From Rhodoferax sp. UBA4127 (GTDB lineage Bacteria; Pseudomonadota; Gammaproteobacteria; Burkholderiales; Burkholderiaceae_C), in NCBI GenBank assembly GCA_002381045.1, contig DFWT01000129.1, forward strand, positions 1 to 10,226: a stretch of DNA of 10,226 nt, written 5' to 3'. The notes beneath the pieces are model-generated. The model saw only the letters and a program-made list of their open reading frames with translations. It ran no database searches and had not been told where the DNA came from. The translations under genes and the position numbers were made by a program. Shown here in pieces: positions 1 to 5,748 of the stretch (the first letter of the stretch is position 1; every line of letters starts with the position of its first letter).

Positions 1-2
1 TG

Positions 3-569
3 CAAGTCTTGGCCGACCGGGGCTATTACAGCGGCCCTGAACTCAAGGCCTGTGAAGACGCTGGCATCACGGCGTATGTCCCCAAGACCATGACTTCGAG
101 TGCAAATGCGGACGGTCGATTTGATAAAGGGGACTTCGTCTACGTGGCCAGCGCCGACGAGTACCAATGTCCCGCAGGCAACCGGGCAATTTATCGATTC
201 ACCAGCGAAGAGAGAGGGTTGCAGATTCGATGCTATTGGAGTAGCGCCTGCATTGGATGCGCAATCAAAGCCCAATGTACCCCGAGCAGTTACCGACGCA
301 TCCGACGTTGGGAGCATGAAGAGGTGATGGAGGCGGTTCAGCAACGCCTGGAGCAAAAGCCTGAGGCGATGATGCTCAGAAAGAGCACGGTTGAGCACGT
401 CTTCGGCACGCTCAAGCACTGGATGGGCTGGACACACTTCTTGATGCGACGCAAAGTCAACGTGGCCACCGAGATGAGTCTGCACGTACTGGCCTACAAC
501 CTCAAGCGGGTGATTCGCATTCTTGGAGTTGGAACCCTGATCAATGCGATGAGACTTGCAGGGGCTTGA
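3..569 (+). CDS. IS1182-family transposase, C-terminal part (5' end outside window)
   Basis: This is the C-terminal portion of a DDE transposase that moves an insertion sequence. The frame is open from the window edge and begins QVLADRGYYSG, so the TTG at 9 is internal and not a start. The ADRGYYSG segment carries the second catalytic Asp region. A Cys-rich stretch follows (CPAG, then C..C..C....C at roughly codons 54-90 counted from the TTG), a pattern known from IS1182-type enzymes. The catalytic Glu lies in TVEHVFGTLK (bases 393-395), followed by the family-typical segment HFLMRRKVNVATEMSLHVLAYNLKR, here given only by its ends HFLMRR and AYNLKR. The first catalytic Asp and the left inverted repeat lie outside the window. 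The visible part has no frameshift or stop, so the IS may be intact. Family assignment is firm; the subgroup is not resolved. Confidence 0.9.
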   Translation, partial: QVLADRGYYSGPELKACEDAGITAYVPKTMTSSANADGRFDKGDFVYVASADEYQCPAGNRAIYRFTSEERGLQIRCYWSSACIGCAIKAQCTPSSYRRIRRWEHEEVMEAVQQRLEQKPEAMMLRKSTVEHVFGTLKHWMGWTHFLMRRKVNVATEMSLHVLAYNLKRVIRILGVGTLINAMRLAGA

Positions 570-956
570 GGCCCTTTTATTCACAAATTCGCCGCCATCT
601 GAGCGTTCACGCATGCGTTCCAAGTCCATCAAGCGACCCTGAGACAGTCGAAGATCAAAGAATCGGAAAAAAGGCGCTGCTAATTCGTGAGACTGGCAGG
701 GCGGTGCCAAATACGTTTGGTTTTTACACAGTCTCGCTGCGTTGGAGTCATCCAAATTCACCCCGAAATCGCACCAGCGAATTTGAATGATATGAGAAGG
801 GGATTTATTGTCCGCGTGGGATAACGGGCGGTTTCCGTTGGTGCGAGTGCCAGACTTTTGACCCGCCCCCCGACCCTTACCTTTTTTGGTTGGGTTTAGC
901 AAAGAAAACTATATCGGTCGGTTTCCCAAATCAACCCGCCAGACTTTCGATGCCCC
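570..956. other. Gene-free stretch: IS 3' tail and spacer to element A
   Basis: No convincing gene lies here; the 74-codon open frame starting at 566 has no family features and begins inside the transposase stop. The first part, up to about 740-790, is probably the non-coding 3' end of the insertion sequence. The motif GTTTTTACACAGTCT near 720-734 resembles the terminal sequence of several IS5/IS1182-like elements, but the right inverted repeat cannot be proven without the left end. The remainder (about 790-956) contains C- and G-rich runs (CCCGCCCCCCGACCC near 861-876) and belongs to the downstream side of the minus-strand operon. An imperfect hairpin ACCCTTACC-TTTTTT-GGTTGGGT around 874-896 is a weak terminator candidate for that operon. 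Confidence 0.55.
748..790. repeat. Imperfect 12-bp inverted repeat near presumed IS end
   Basis: TCATCCAAATTC (748-759) and GAATTTGAATGA (779-790) are inverted copies with 11 of 12 positions matching and a 19-base spacer. It could fold as a hairpin or mark the region of the IS end. It has no T-run for a classic terminator. Its role is unknown. Confidence 0.4.
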
Positions 957-1166
957 CTACCCCATTGCCTTGAGTGCAGCAAGTTGCTGGCGCATAGCCT
1001 GCCTGAGTTCCCGTAGCTGTCCAGTGATGCCAGCCCGGTAAGCATTGCGAGAAACCGCGGCCTTGCCTTGGGTTGTCTTAGGCCCGGTTGACTGCGCCCA
1101 CGGCTTCCAAGTCTGAATCAACTCGCGCTGGCGCTGTCTGCGCTCCGGTGTCCAGGTAGTTGCCAT
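957..1166 (-). CDS. 69-aa conserved-type hypothetical protein, last gene of the operon
   Basis: Small basic protein beginning MATTWTPERRQRQ and containing the run WKPWAQSTGPKTTQGKAAVS. The 'TPERR...W.PW..STGP.T..GKA..SRNA' pattern is one I recognise from short hypothetical proteins of proteobacterial mobile elements; no function is known to me. The Arg/Lys/Gln-rich, Trp-containing composition would suit nucleic-acid binding, which is inference. The ATG at 1166 is chosen because a strong GGAGG lies six bases upstream on the minus strand; the longer open frame from 1226 lacks this. The gene overlaps the 3' end of the upstream gene by 89 bases in another frame, an unusually long overlap. The C-terminal half is likely helical (ELRQAMRQQLAALKAM). 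Confidence 0.75.
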   Translation of the reverse strand: MATTWTPERRQRQRELIQTWKPWAQSTGPKTTQGKAAVSRNAYRAGITGQLRELRQAMRQQLAALKAMG

Positions 1167-1719
1167 GATCGGCCTCCAATAGTTTGCTCGGTTGCATTTG
1201 ATTTTCTCCCGTGCGCATGGTGCCATTGTTTATCTGTTGCGGCCCGGTGGTCACGTTGGCTTGCTTGGCATACACCAGCGGGGGATTCTTGATTGCCGCC
1301 AGTGTTTCCAGCGTAGCACGGCATTGGGCTTGCGCCTTGAGTGCCACCCGCATGAATGTCTCAAAGCTGGTCAGGTACTCTGTAGAGGTCGCACGCTCTG
1401 CCATGCGCGCAAACAAGCTCTGTAGCGCCGTGGCCTGATTCATCAGCATGGCCTCAGCCTGAGACAAGTCATTGCGATTGGCCGCTGCGCCTTGATCTTT
1501 CAGCGCTTGCACCAGTGTGGGCACATCCAGCGAATCCGTCATGTTTTTGGTTTCAGCCGCCGCGATCACCCGGTAAGCCGCTAATTGTGGCGAAGTCAGC
1601 AGCTTGGCATAGTTCTTTGCCGTTACCGCGGGATCAGTGGCGCTGGCATCGCACTGCACCGCCTTACGTGCCAACACTTCAGGCTCTTTCACTTTGGTGG
1701 GTGTCTTTTTGGCTGTCAT
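1078..1719 (-). CDS. 213-aa helical hypothetical protein of the satellite operon
   Basis: I recognise no named domain. The N-terminus is Lys-rich (residues 1-20). Residues 35-60 read KNYAKLLTSPQLAAYRVIAA. Residues 85-145 are Ala/Leu/Gln-rich and should be strongly helical. Residues 145-166 contain NPPLVYAKQANVTTGPQQI, the most motif-like part. The tail (about 175-213), with SKLLEADHG and DLEAVGAVNRA, is acidic and polar and is encoded in the stretch shared with the next gene. The start at 1719 is supported by AAGGA eight to twelve bases upstream. It follows the previous gene after 17 bases. Similar proteins sit beside DUF3987 primases in proteobacterial elements (from memory). A DNA-packaging or replication accessory role is conceivable but not shown. 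Confidence 0.75.
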   Translation of the reverse strand: MTAKKTPTKVKEPEVLARKAVQCDASATDPAVTAKNYAKLLTSPQLAAYRVIAAAETKNMTDSLDVPTLVQALKDQGAAANRNDLSQAEAMLMNQATALQSLFARMAERATSTEYLTSFETFMRVALKAQAQCRATLETLAAIKNPPLVYAKQANVTTGPQQINNGTMRTGENQMQPSKLLEADHGNYLDTGAQTAPARVDSDLEAVGAVNRA

Positions 1720-1736
1720 GGTGTTGTCCTTTGCAG

Positions 1737-2231
1737 TTAATTGAACCCGTCACAGCGCTGTAGTTGCCGCACCAGATCAGCAGGCAAATGCGCATCACGG
1801 GCTTTTGTAGCGACACCAGCGGCCTGCCAGTTGCCACAGCGCCAGCTTGATTGCCCATAGCCTGCCAGGTGGGTGCACTCCAGGCAAAGCCGCCTATCGT
1901 CTGATTCACGATCCCGCATCACAAGCTTGTCAGCCAGGGACTCAGCCTCGATCTGGATCACGCCCTTGTCGGTGAACCGCGCCAGGCTTGCCGCAAACAG
2001 ATCAAGCTCCGCGGTATTCATGGCCGTGCTGTGTGGCCAGCACCAGCGATCCGGATCAGGTGCCGGGTCATTCGCTGCCTGCCGTTGGGTGTTTGCTACT
2101 GCTACTGTTGCTACTGTTGCTACTGTTGCTACTTTTGACAGTGGCAAGGGTGCATCGGTAGCAAAAGTAGCAGGAATAGCAGTAGCACGGCCCGACAAAC
2201 TGCCCTTTTTGAGCATGGCCATCAAGCTCAT
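1737..2231 (-). CDS. 164-aa hypothetical protein with ATV repeat and C-terminal Cys motif
   Basis: The protein has two parts. Residues 1-60 are low-complexity and include KVATVATVATVAVAN (33-47), encoded by a 9-bp tandem repeat. Residues 61-164 look folded: DRWCWPHSTAMN (61-72), an acidic-helical section with FTDKG and ESLADKLVMRDRE, then RRLCLECTHLAGYGQ...RCGNW, with C116, C119, H121 and C132 as possible zinc ligands, ending LVRQLQRCDGF. The C-terminal domain is familiar to me from proteins encoded next to DUF3987 primases; its function is unknown. Its ATG overlaps the stop of the primase gene (ATGA), so translation is probably coupled. Met4 or Met6 could also be used. A small zinc-binding partner of the primase is a reasonable but unproven guess. 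Confidence 0.75.
   Translation of the reverse strand: MSLMAMLKKGSLSGRATAIPATFATDAPLPLSKVATVATVATVAVANTQRQAANDPAPDPDRWCWPHSTAMNTAELDLFAASLARFTDKGVIQIEAESLADKLVMRDRESDDRRLCLECTHLAGYGQSSWRCGNWQAAGVATKARDAHLPADLVRQLQRCDGFN
2107..2133 (-). repeat. 9-bp tandem repeat (GTTGCTACT x3) inside a gene
   Basis: Three perfect copies of GTTGCTACT lie at 2107-2115, 2116-2124 and 2125-2133, flanked on the left by a degenerate TTGCTACTGCTACTG. The unit is a multiple of three, so on the minus strand it encodes repeated Ala-Thr-Val, and copy-number change would alter length without breaking the frame. The segment TGCTACTTTTG (2127-2137) is inverted as CAAAAGTAGCA (2162-2172), giving an 11-bp hairpin arm. Confidence 0.9.
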
Positions 2232-4618
2232 GGCGTGACCTCCAACAATTCAGCCCGGATTTGAATCAGCTTCTTTTTGCCTTCCTTCACCAGCCGCGCC
2301 CGGCCAAGCTCTGCCAGTTCGTTGACTGTTGCATCAATGATCGCCCGGTCACGCAAGCCGCCCGGCCCAAATTGCTGCACCGCCTTGGTGGGCACGTTGT
2401 CGGTGCCTTCCCGCTTGCAAAAGTCCAGCAGCCAGGATTCAAGCCGCATCGGGTTGGCCAATTCAACAGGCATCGCCAGTTCACCCAGAAACCGTTTGGC
2501 CTCCAACAAGTGCCAGGTGTTGATCTGTACCGCAGCTTCCACACAATCAGCGTCAATCGGCCCAATGCTGCCCTCAAACACGTGAAACAGTGCGGCCATA
2601 CGCGCCACGTTGTCCGCGGCCTTGCTGCCCACGTCCCGTAAGTCGTATAGCTCGCCGCCTGTTGCCAGCATGGTCTCGATTTGGTCATGAAACGCGATCC
2701 AAACCTGTTTGGCCTCCGGTGAGAAATCCAGCATAGCTGGGGTCAGTACGCCGTCATCGTCAACGGGTGCAGTCCGATCCAGAATGGCCGTCAACCTGTT
2801 GTTGAATGCCGCCATTGCTGGCCAGCCGTCCGGTGGTGCAGTGAACATCCGTGTGCCCATAGTGGATTCAGGCCAAGCCACCAGAAACCGCGCCAGAAAG
2901 CCGGTGCCACGGGCTAAACCTTTGGTATTGTCAAAAAAGGCTCTTAGCGTGGGTTCCTGCACTTGCAGACTCATGGTTAACCGTGCCGTGGTTTCCCCGT
3001 AACTCTCAGTCGTTACCCGGTCGGTTGCACCGATCTTGCCGTCCCACAATTGATTCAGCCGCGCCATGTTGCGCATGGCCACATCCTTGTTCATTGCATG
3101 GCCACCCAGCACAATGCCGCCCTCATTGCTGAAAATGCCGCCTGAAGGCCAGCCTGTCACCAGATTGGATGCCAGCGCTTCTGGTGTAGCGTCCGAATAA
3201 ATCAGCCGCGGCACTCTGGGCGGTCTGGGCTTGTCGCGGTCAAGGTCGTGCAGTTGGGCTATTTGTGCCGTAGCGGGTTTTCCATCTTTTGACAGCGATC
3301 TGATTTTTTCTGCAATGCCGCCACGCTGCGCCGTCCACGCATCAAGCTCGGTTTTGTAAGCCTCAATCAATGGTTTGGCTTTCTCACGCTGGCGTGCTTC
3401 ATAGTCCCGTATCGCCGCGGTGAAGTACCCGTCACAGCTTGTTTTTCGCTCGCCTGAATCTGCGATACAGCACAGAAACAAACTGCACGGCCCGTCCAGC
3501 CTCTCAGCCCGTCGAATGTCGGTGTGGGCTTGTATGGCCACCGACAGCGCCGCCAATGCACTCATGGCCACCAGCGGTACAGGTGCTTTAACAAAGCCGC
3601 AGACCTCGATCACCGCCGCTCGGATCAGTGGGGGTAATGCGTCCAGCGGGAACTCTGTCGCCTCGGTCTTTGCGATCAATGGCTGTAGCTCTGGCCATGC
3701 GTCCACCGAATCAGCCACCAATGCTGCCCGATCAATGCAAGCCTTCACCGCGGCCAAGCCTGCGAGTTTGTGCAGGTCGTTGAAGTCCGTGTCTTTGTCG
3801 CCGCGGTCGTACCCAAAGAACTCAGGTGTGGCCAGGTAGCCCCCCACCGCTTGCGCCGCTGCCGTCGCATTGGTCATGCCAGGATTGCCCACGGTTTTGT
3901 AATCATCATCAGCAGCCATGATGATCTTCAGATCAGGGTATTTGCCACGCAAGGCAGTTGCCACGTCCAGCAAGTTGCCAGCATTGAAGGCCACCGCCAC
4001 CGCGTGCCCCGTAGCCTCATGAATACTTGCACCAGTGGCGAAGCCTTCAGCCACGATTACAGCGCCAGCAGGTTTGCCGATTGAAAAGTAACAACCCTTT
4101 ACCCTGCCACCAGACATAAACAGTTTGTCGCCGTCTGGCGTGATGGTTTGCAGACTGCATACCGTGGCCGCCGAGTCGCGCATTGGGATCAGTAGGTTGT
4201 CATCTTCCAACTTCACGCCGTGGGCTTGGATGCCTTTGCGGGTCAGGTAGTCATGCTGGGTGCAGGGTTTCGCATTCGTCCACCGCCTTGCTGCATCCTT
4301 TGCGGCCTGTTGGTGGCGCTGTGCTGTTTCTGCATCACGCTGGCGCTGCATGGCCTGTATGCGTTCACGGTTGGCCTGCCGCTCTGCTTCGCTGTAGGGC
4401 TTTGCATTGCGTGCCTGCCAGGTGCTTTCAAGTCCGCTTGAAAAGTCACCAAAAACACCGCCGCGCATATCGTCAAACATGAAACACCATGCCGCCTTGT
4501 TCTTTGCGCTCTTTTGGTAGCCGGGGAATTTATGCCAGCGTCCAGGCTCGATCCTGTCAGGCGGTGTCAGCCCCGCGGCAAGCATGGCCTGCCTGAATTG
4601 GTCGATTGGGTCATCCAT
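2228..4618 (-). CDS. Toprim/DUF3987 primase-helicase-like replication protein
   Basis: A 796-residue protein likely to start and drive replication of the element. The N-terminal third resembles plasmid/phage primases: RWHKFPGY and GGVFGDFSSG (residues 27-62), a Gln/Arg-rich charged helix (75-112), then a Toprim core with VAEGFATGAS (catalytic Glu191), the acidic AADDD (D237-D239) and DFNDLH (278-283). The C-terminal part (about 322-790) matches the DUF3987 helicase-like family, with a P-loop-like IADSGERKTS (385-394, K392) and SNEGGIVLGG further on. The P-loop is non-classical, as is usual in this family. The ATG at 4618 is preferred over the longer frame from 4669: GGGGGT precedes it, and it overlaps the previous gene's stop by 8 bases. 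No frameshift is seen. Function is inferred from domains. Confidence 0.9.
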   Translation of the reverse strand: MDDPIDQFRQAMLAAGLTPPDRIEPGRWHKFPGYQKSAKNKAAWCFMFDDMRGGVFGDFSSGLESTWQARNAKPYSEAERQANRERIQAMQRQRDAETAQRHQQAAKDAARRWTNAKPCTQHDYLTRKGIQAHGVKLEDDNLLIPMRDSAATVCSLQTITPDGDKLFMSGGRVKGCYFSIGKPAGAVIVAEGFATGASIHEATGHAVAVAFNAGNLLDVATALRGKYPDLKIIMAADDDYKTVGNPGMTNATAAAQAVGGYLATPEFFGYDRGDKDTDFNDLHKLAGLAAVKACIDRAALVADSVDAWPELQPLIAKTEATEFPLDALPPLIRAAVIEVCGFVKAPVPLVAMSALAALSVAIQAHTDIRRAERLDGPCSLFLCCIADSGERKTSCDGYFTAAIRDYEARQREKAKPLIEAYKTELDAWTAQRGGIAEKIRSLSKDGKPATAQIAQLHDLDRDKPRPPRVPRLIYSDATPEALASNLVTGWPSGGIFSNEGGIVLGGHAMNKDVAMRNMARLNQLWDGKIGATDRVTTESYGETTARLTMSLQVQEPTLRAFFDNTKGLARGTGFLARFLVAWPESTMGTRMFTAPPDGWPAMAAFNNRLTAILDRTAPVDDDGVLTPAMLDFSPEAKQVWIAFHDQIETMLATGGELYDLRDVGSKAADNVARMAALFHVFEGSIGPIDADCVEAAVQINTWHLLEAKRFLGELAMPVELANPMRLESWLLDFCKREGTDNVPTKAVQQFGPGGLRDRAIIDATVNELAELGRARLVKEGKKKLIQIRAELLEVTP

Positions 4619-4805
4619 GATTGACCCCCAATTGCCGGGCGAATGCCTGAAGCTCTGCGAAGTCCGCACAGTACCGGGTCAAACCATATTTGCATACGGT
4701 GAAGTCACCGCGGTCGCCGCGAATGACTGCATGGCCAGCCAGCGCCAGCACTGCAATTTGATTGGCAATGGCTTTGCTGTCGGTTTGGTATGTGGTGTCA
4801 GCCAT
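4611..4805 (-). CDS. 64-aa hypothetical protein, primase-operon small gene
   Basis: Reads MADTTYQTDSKAIANQ, then a hydrophobic helix-like AVLALAGHAVI, then DRGDFTVCKYGLTRYC and a final helix AELQAFARQLGV. It looks like a small alpha/beta protein; no named family is recognised. The ATG at 4805 is chosen because GGAGGG lies eight bases upstream. A longer frame would begin with GTG at 4820, which falls on that ribosome-binding site. The start overlaps the stop of the preceding gene as TAATG, and its own stop overlaps the primase start by 8 bases, so it is tightly coupled on both sides. The position suggests a small accessory factor for replication, which is inference. Confidence 0.7.
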   Translation of the reverse strand: MADTTYQTDSKAIANQIAVLALAGHAVIRGDRGDFTVCKYGLTRYCADFAELQAFARQLGVNHG

Positions 4806-5044
4806 TAGACGGCCCTCCACAATAGGTAAACCGCCATCAGCACCGCCAGCAGAATCGTATCTGCACAGATAGCACGATCAATACGAAAACCGCTTACAGC
4901 CCTTTGCAGTCTTTGGCGAAGTGCTATAAAATTCAGTGCGTTGGTGTTGATTGATTTGACGGGTTGACTATGTGGTGTGGTCAGCCCGTTATCGTTTGTG
5001 GTCGTGTCTGTCCCCGGCGCTTGGCCGTGCTTGTTGGTGGTCAT
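4805..5044 (-). CDS. 79-aa small protein with C-terminal membrane segment
   Basis: The N-terminal half is polar and Thr/Asn-rich (MTTNKHGQAPGTDTTTND). The middle is basic (RQRLQRAVSGFRIDR). The C-terminal ADTILLAVLMAVYLLWRAV (about 61-79) is a single predicted transmembrane helix, giving a tail-anchored layout. No family is recognised. The start at 5044 has a good AGTGAGG ribosome-binding site that overlaps the stop of the AlpA gene, nine bases upstream of this start, and its stop overlaps the next start as TAATG. The tight packing argues that it is real. The function is unknown; membrane anchoring of the replication machinery or interference with the host membrane are both speculative. Confidence 0.65.
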   Translation of the reverse strand: MTTNKHGQAPGTDTTTNDNGLTTPHSQPVKSINTNALNFIALRQRLQRAVSGFRIDRAICADTILLAVLMAVYLLWRAV

Positions 5045-5053
5045 GGTGCCACC

Positions 5054-5269
5054 TCACTTAAACGAGTGGATCAGTTGCCGCAGGTGCGATGCACGCCAAA
5101 CGGTCACACGCTCTGACAGTTTGATGCCCTTTGGGTATTTGCCAGACGCAACGCCAGCCCACCAATGACTGCGAGACACGGGGATCAGTTTCAAGACTTC
5201 AGGCAGTCGAAACAGCGGGTCGATTTCGCCAGTGGTTTCAGTTGCCGTATGGGTGTTTTCTATTTGCAT
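5054..5269 (-). CDS. AlpA-family transcriptional regulator
   Basis: A 71-residue protein with an AlpA-type winged-helix/MerR-like DNA-binding fold: LFRLPEVLKLIPVSRSHWW (residues 19-37) holds the helix-turn-helix, followed by GKYPKGIKLSERVTVWRASHL (about 43-63), where 'P..IKLS.R...W' is the family signature. In P4-like satellites and CP4-57, AlpA-type proteins activate excision or integrase and control the replication operon; here it is the first gene of a seven-gene operon just upstream of the primase. AAAGG lies six bases upstream of the ATG at 5269. A perfect 7-bp inverted repeat (5286-5306) lies 17 bases upstream of the start and is a candidate autoregulatory site. Confidence 0.9.
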   Translation of the reverse strand: MQIENTHTATETTGEIDPLFRLPEVLKLIPVSRSHWWAGVASGKYPKGIKLSERVTVWRASHLRQLIHSFK

Positions 5270-5285
5270 AGGTAGCCTTTACAAG

Positions 5286-5306
5286 TTGAGATCGAACAAA
5301 TCTCAA
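5286..5306. promoter_or_regulatory. Inverted repeat upstream of AlpA (candidate operator)
   Basis: TTGAGAT (5286-5292) and ATCTCAA (5300-5306) form a perfect inverted repeat with a 7-base spacer, 17 bases upstream of the AlpA ATG on the minus strand. The arm spacing fits a dimeric DNA-binding protein. It could equally act as a hairpin in the leader RNA. No T-run follows, so it is not a terminator. Confidence 0.45.
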
Positions 5307-5643
5307 AAGCAAGGGCTAGCCAGCCGCGCCAGCAGTGAAAAAAGACTAAATTAGACTTTCTTGCACTATCCTGCACTTTTGGCATAAACTATTCCACGTA
5401 GAACTTCCCGGAACTACTTGGCCTAGTGCCCCTAACCCTCCATAGCCCACCAGGACTTTGGGGGGTTTTGCTTTCAAGAACCCGCTTAATCTACTGTCCA
5501 AAAGACGTTGTAAGATTTCAGCAAGGCCTATGATAACTACCATTTGTGTCGGCCTTTGAGTGTTTGTTATTCATAACCTGTGGATTTCTGTCGAATAACT
5601 TGTGGAAGTTTTCACAGGAAATACAAGATAAGCCACGAGAGCC

Positions 5644-5681
5644 TTATTAAATAGCTGTTTTGTGCTATTTATTAAATAGCT
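5644..5681. repeat. Paired TTATTAAATAGCT repeats with nested palindrome
   Basis: TTATTAAATAGCT occurs at 5644-5656 and 5669-5681, 25 bases apart. Between and across them GCTATTTATTAAATAGC (5664-5680) is a perfect palindrome with 8-base arms around a central T, and AAATAGC (5649-5655) can alternatively pair with GCTATTT (5664-5670). The two pairings are mutually exclusive. It may be an origin iteron pair, an A/T-rich melting site or a bidirectional terminator; none is proven. Confidence 0.6.
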
Positions 5682-5732
5682 TTCACGAATATGTAAATGT
5701 TAATTTCTTCTGATCTGGGTCAAATGAAATCG

Positions 5733-5746
5733 CACTACCGGTAGTG
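5733..5746. repeat. Perfect 14-bp palindrome just after integrase A stop
   Basis: CACTACCGGTAGTG is a perfect 14-base palindrome ending two bases before the integrase A stop codon (5749-5751). On the minus strand it follows the stop immediately but has no trailing T-run, so a regulatory-protein site or an RNA 3' hairpin is more likely than an intrinsic terminator. Confidence 0.6.
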
Positions 5747-5748
5747 TT

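Larger units (their letters stand above)
5270..5748. other. 479-base AT-rich non-coding region; candidate origin/control region of element A
   Basis: No credible gene lies here; the 65-codon frame at 5346-5543 has no family features. It separates the integrase 3' end from the AlpA start on the same strand. It holds several palindromes (annotated separately), a pair of spaced AGTGCA repeats on the minus strand near 5363-5380, and two TGTGGA sequences near 5579-5610 (TGTGGATTT and TGTGGAAGT) that partly match the inverted DnaA box TGTGGATAA. Together with AT-rich DNA at 5630-5710 this is the most origin-like place in element A. It must also contain the operon promoter. This is an inference from composition. 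Confidence 0.45.

Noticed and set aside
566..790. 74-codon plus-strand open frame after the transposase
   Set aside because: Begins inside the transposase stop, has no ribosome-binding site or family features and lies in the presumed IS tail.
957..1226. Longer 89-codon version of the last operon gene starting at 1226
   Set aside because: The internal ATG at 1166 has a strong GGAGG at ideal spacing, and the extra N-terminal residues do not look protein-like.
2092..2172. Possible CRISPR-like repeat cluster
   Set aside because: Units are 9 bases with no spacers, lie in a coding frame and have no cas genes nearby.
3420..3839. 139-codon plus-strand open frame inside the primase gene
   Set aside because: Antisense shadow of a strongly supported coding sequence in GC-rich DNA.
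4611..4820. GTG start at 4820 for the 64-aa gene
   Set aside because: The GTGGAGGG there serves as the ribosome-binding site for the ATG at 4805, which overlaps the previous stop as TAATG.
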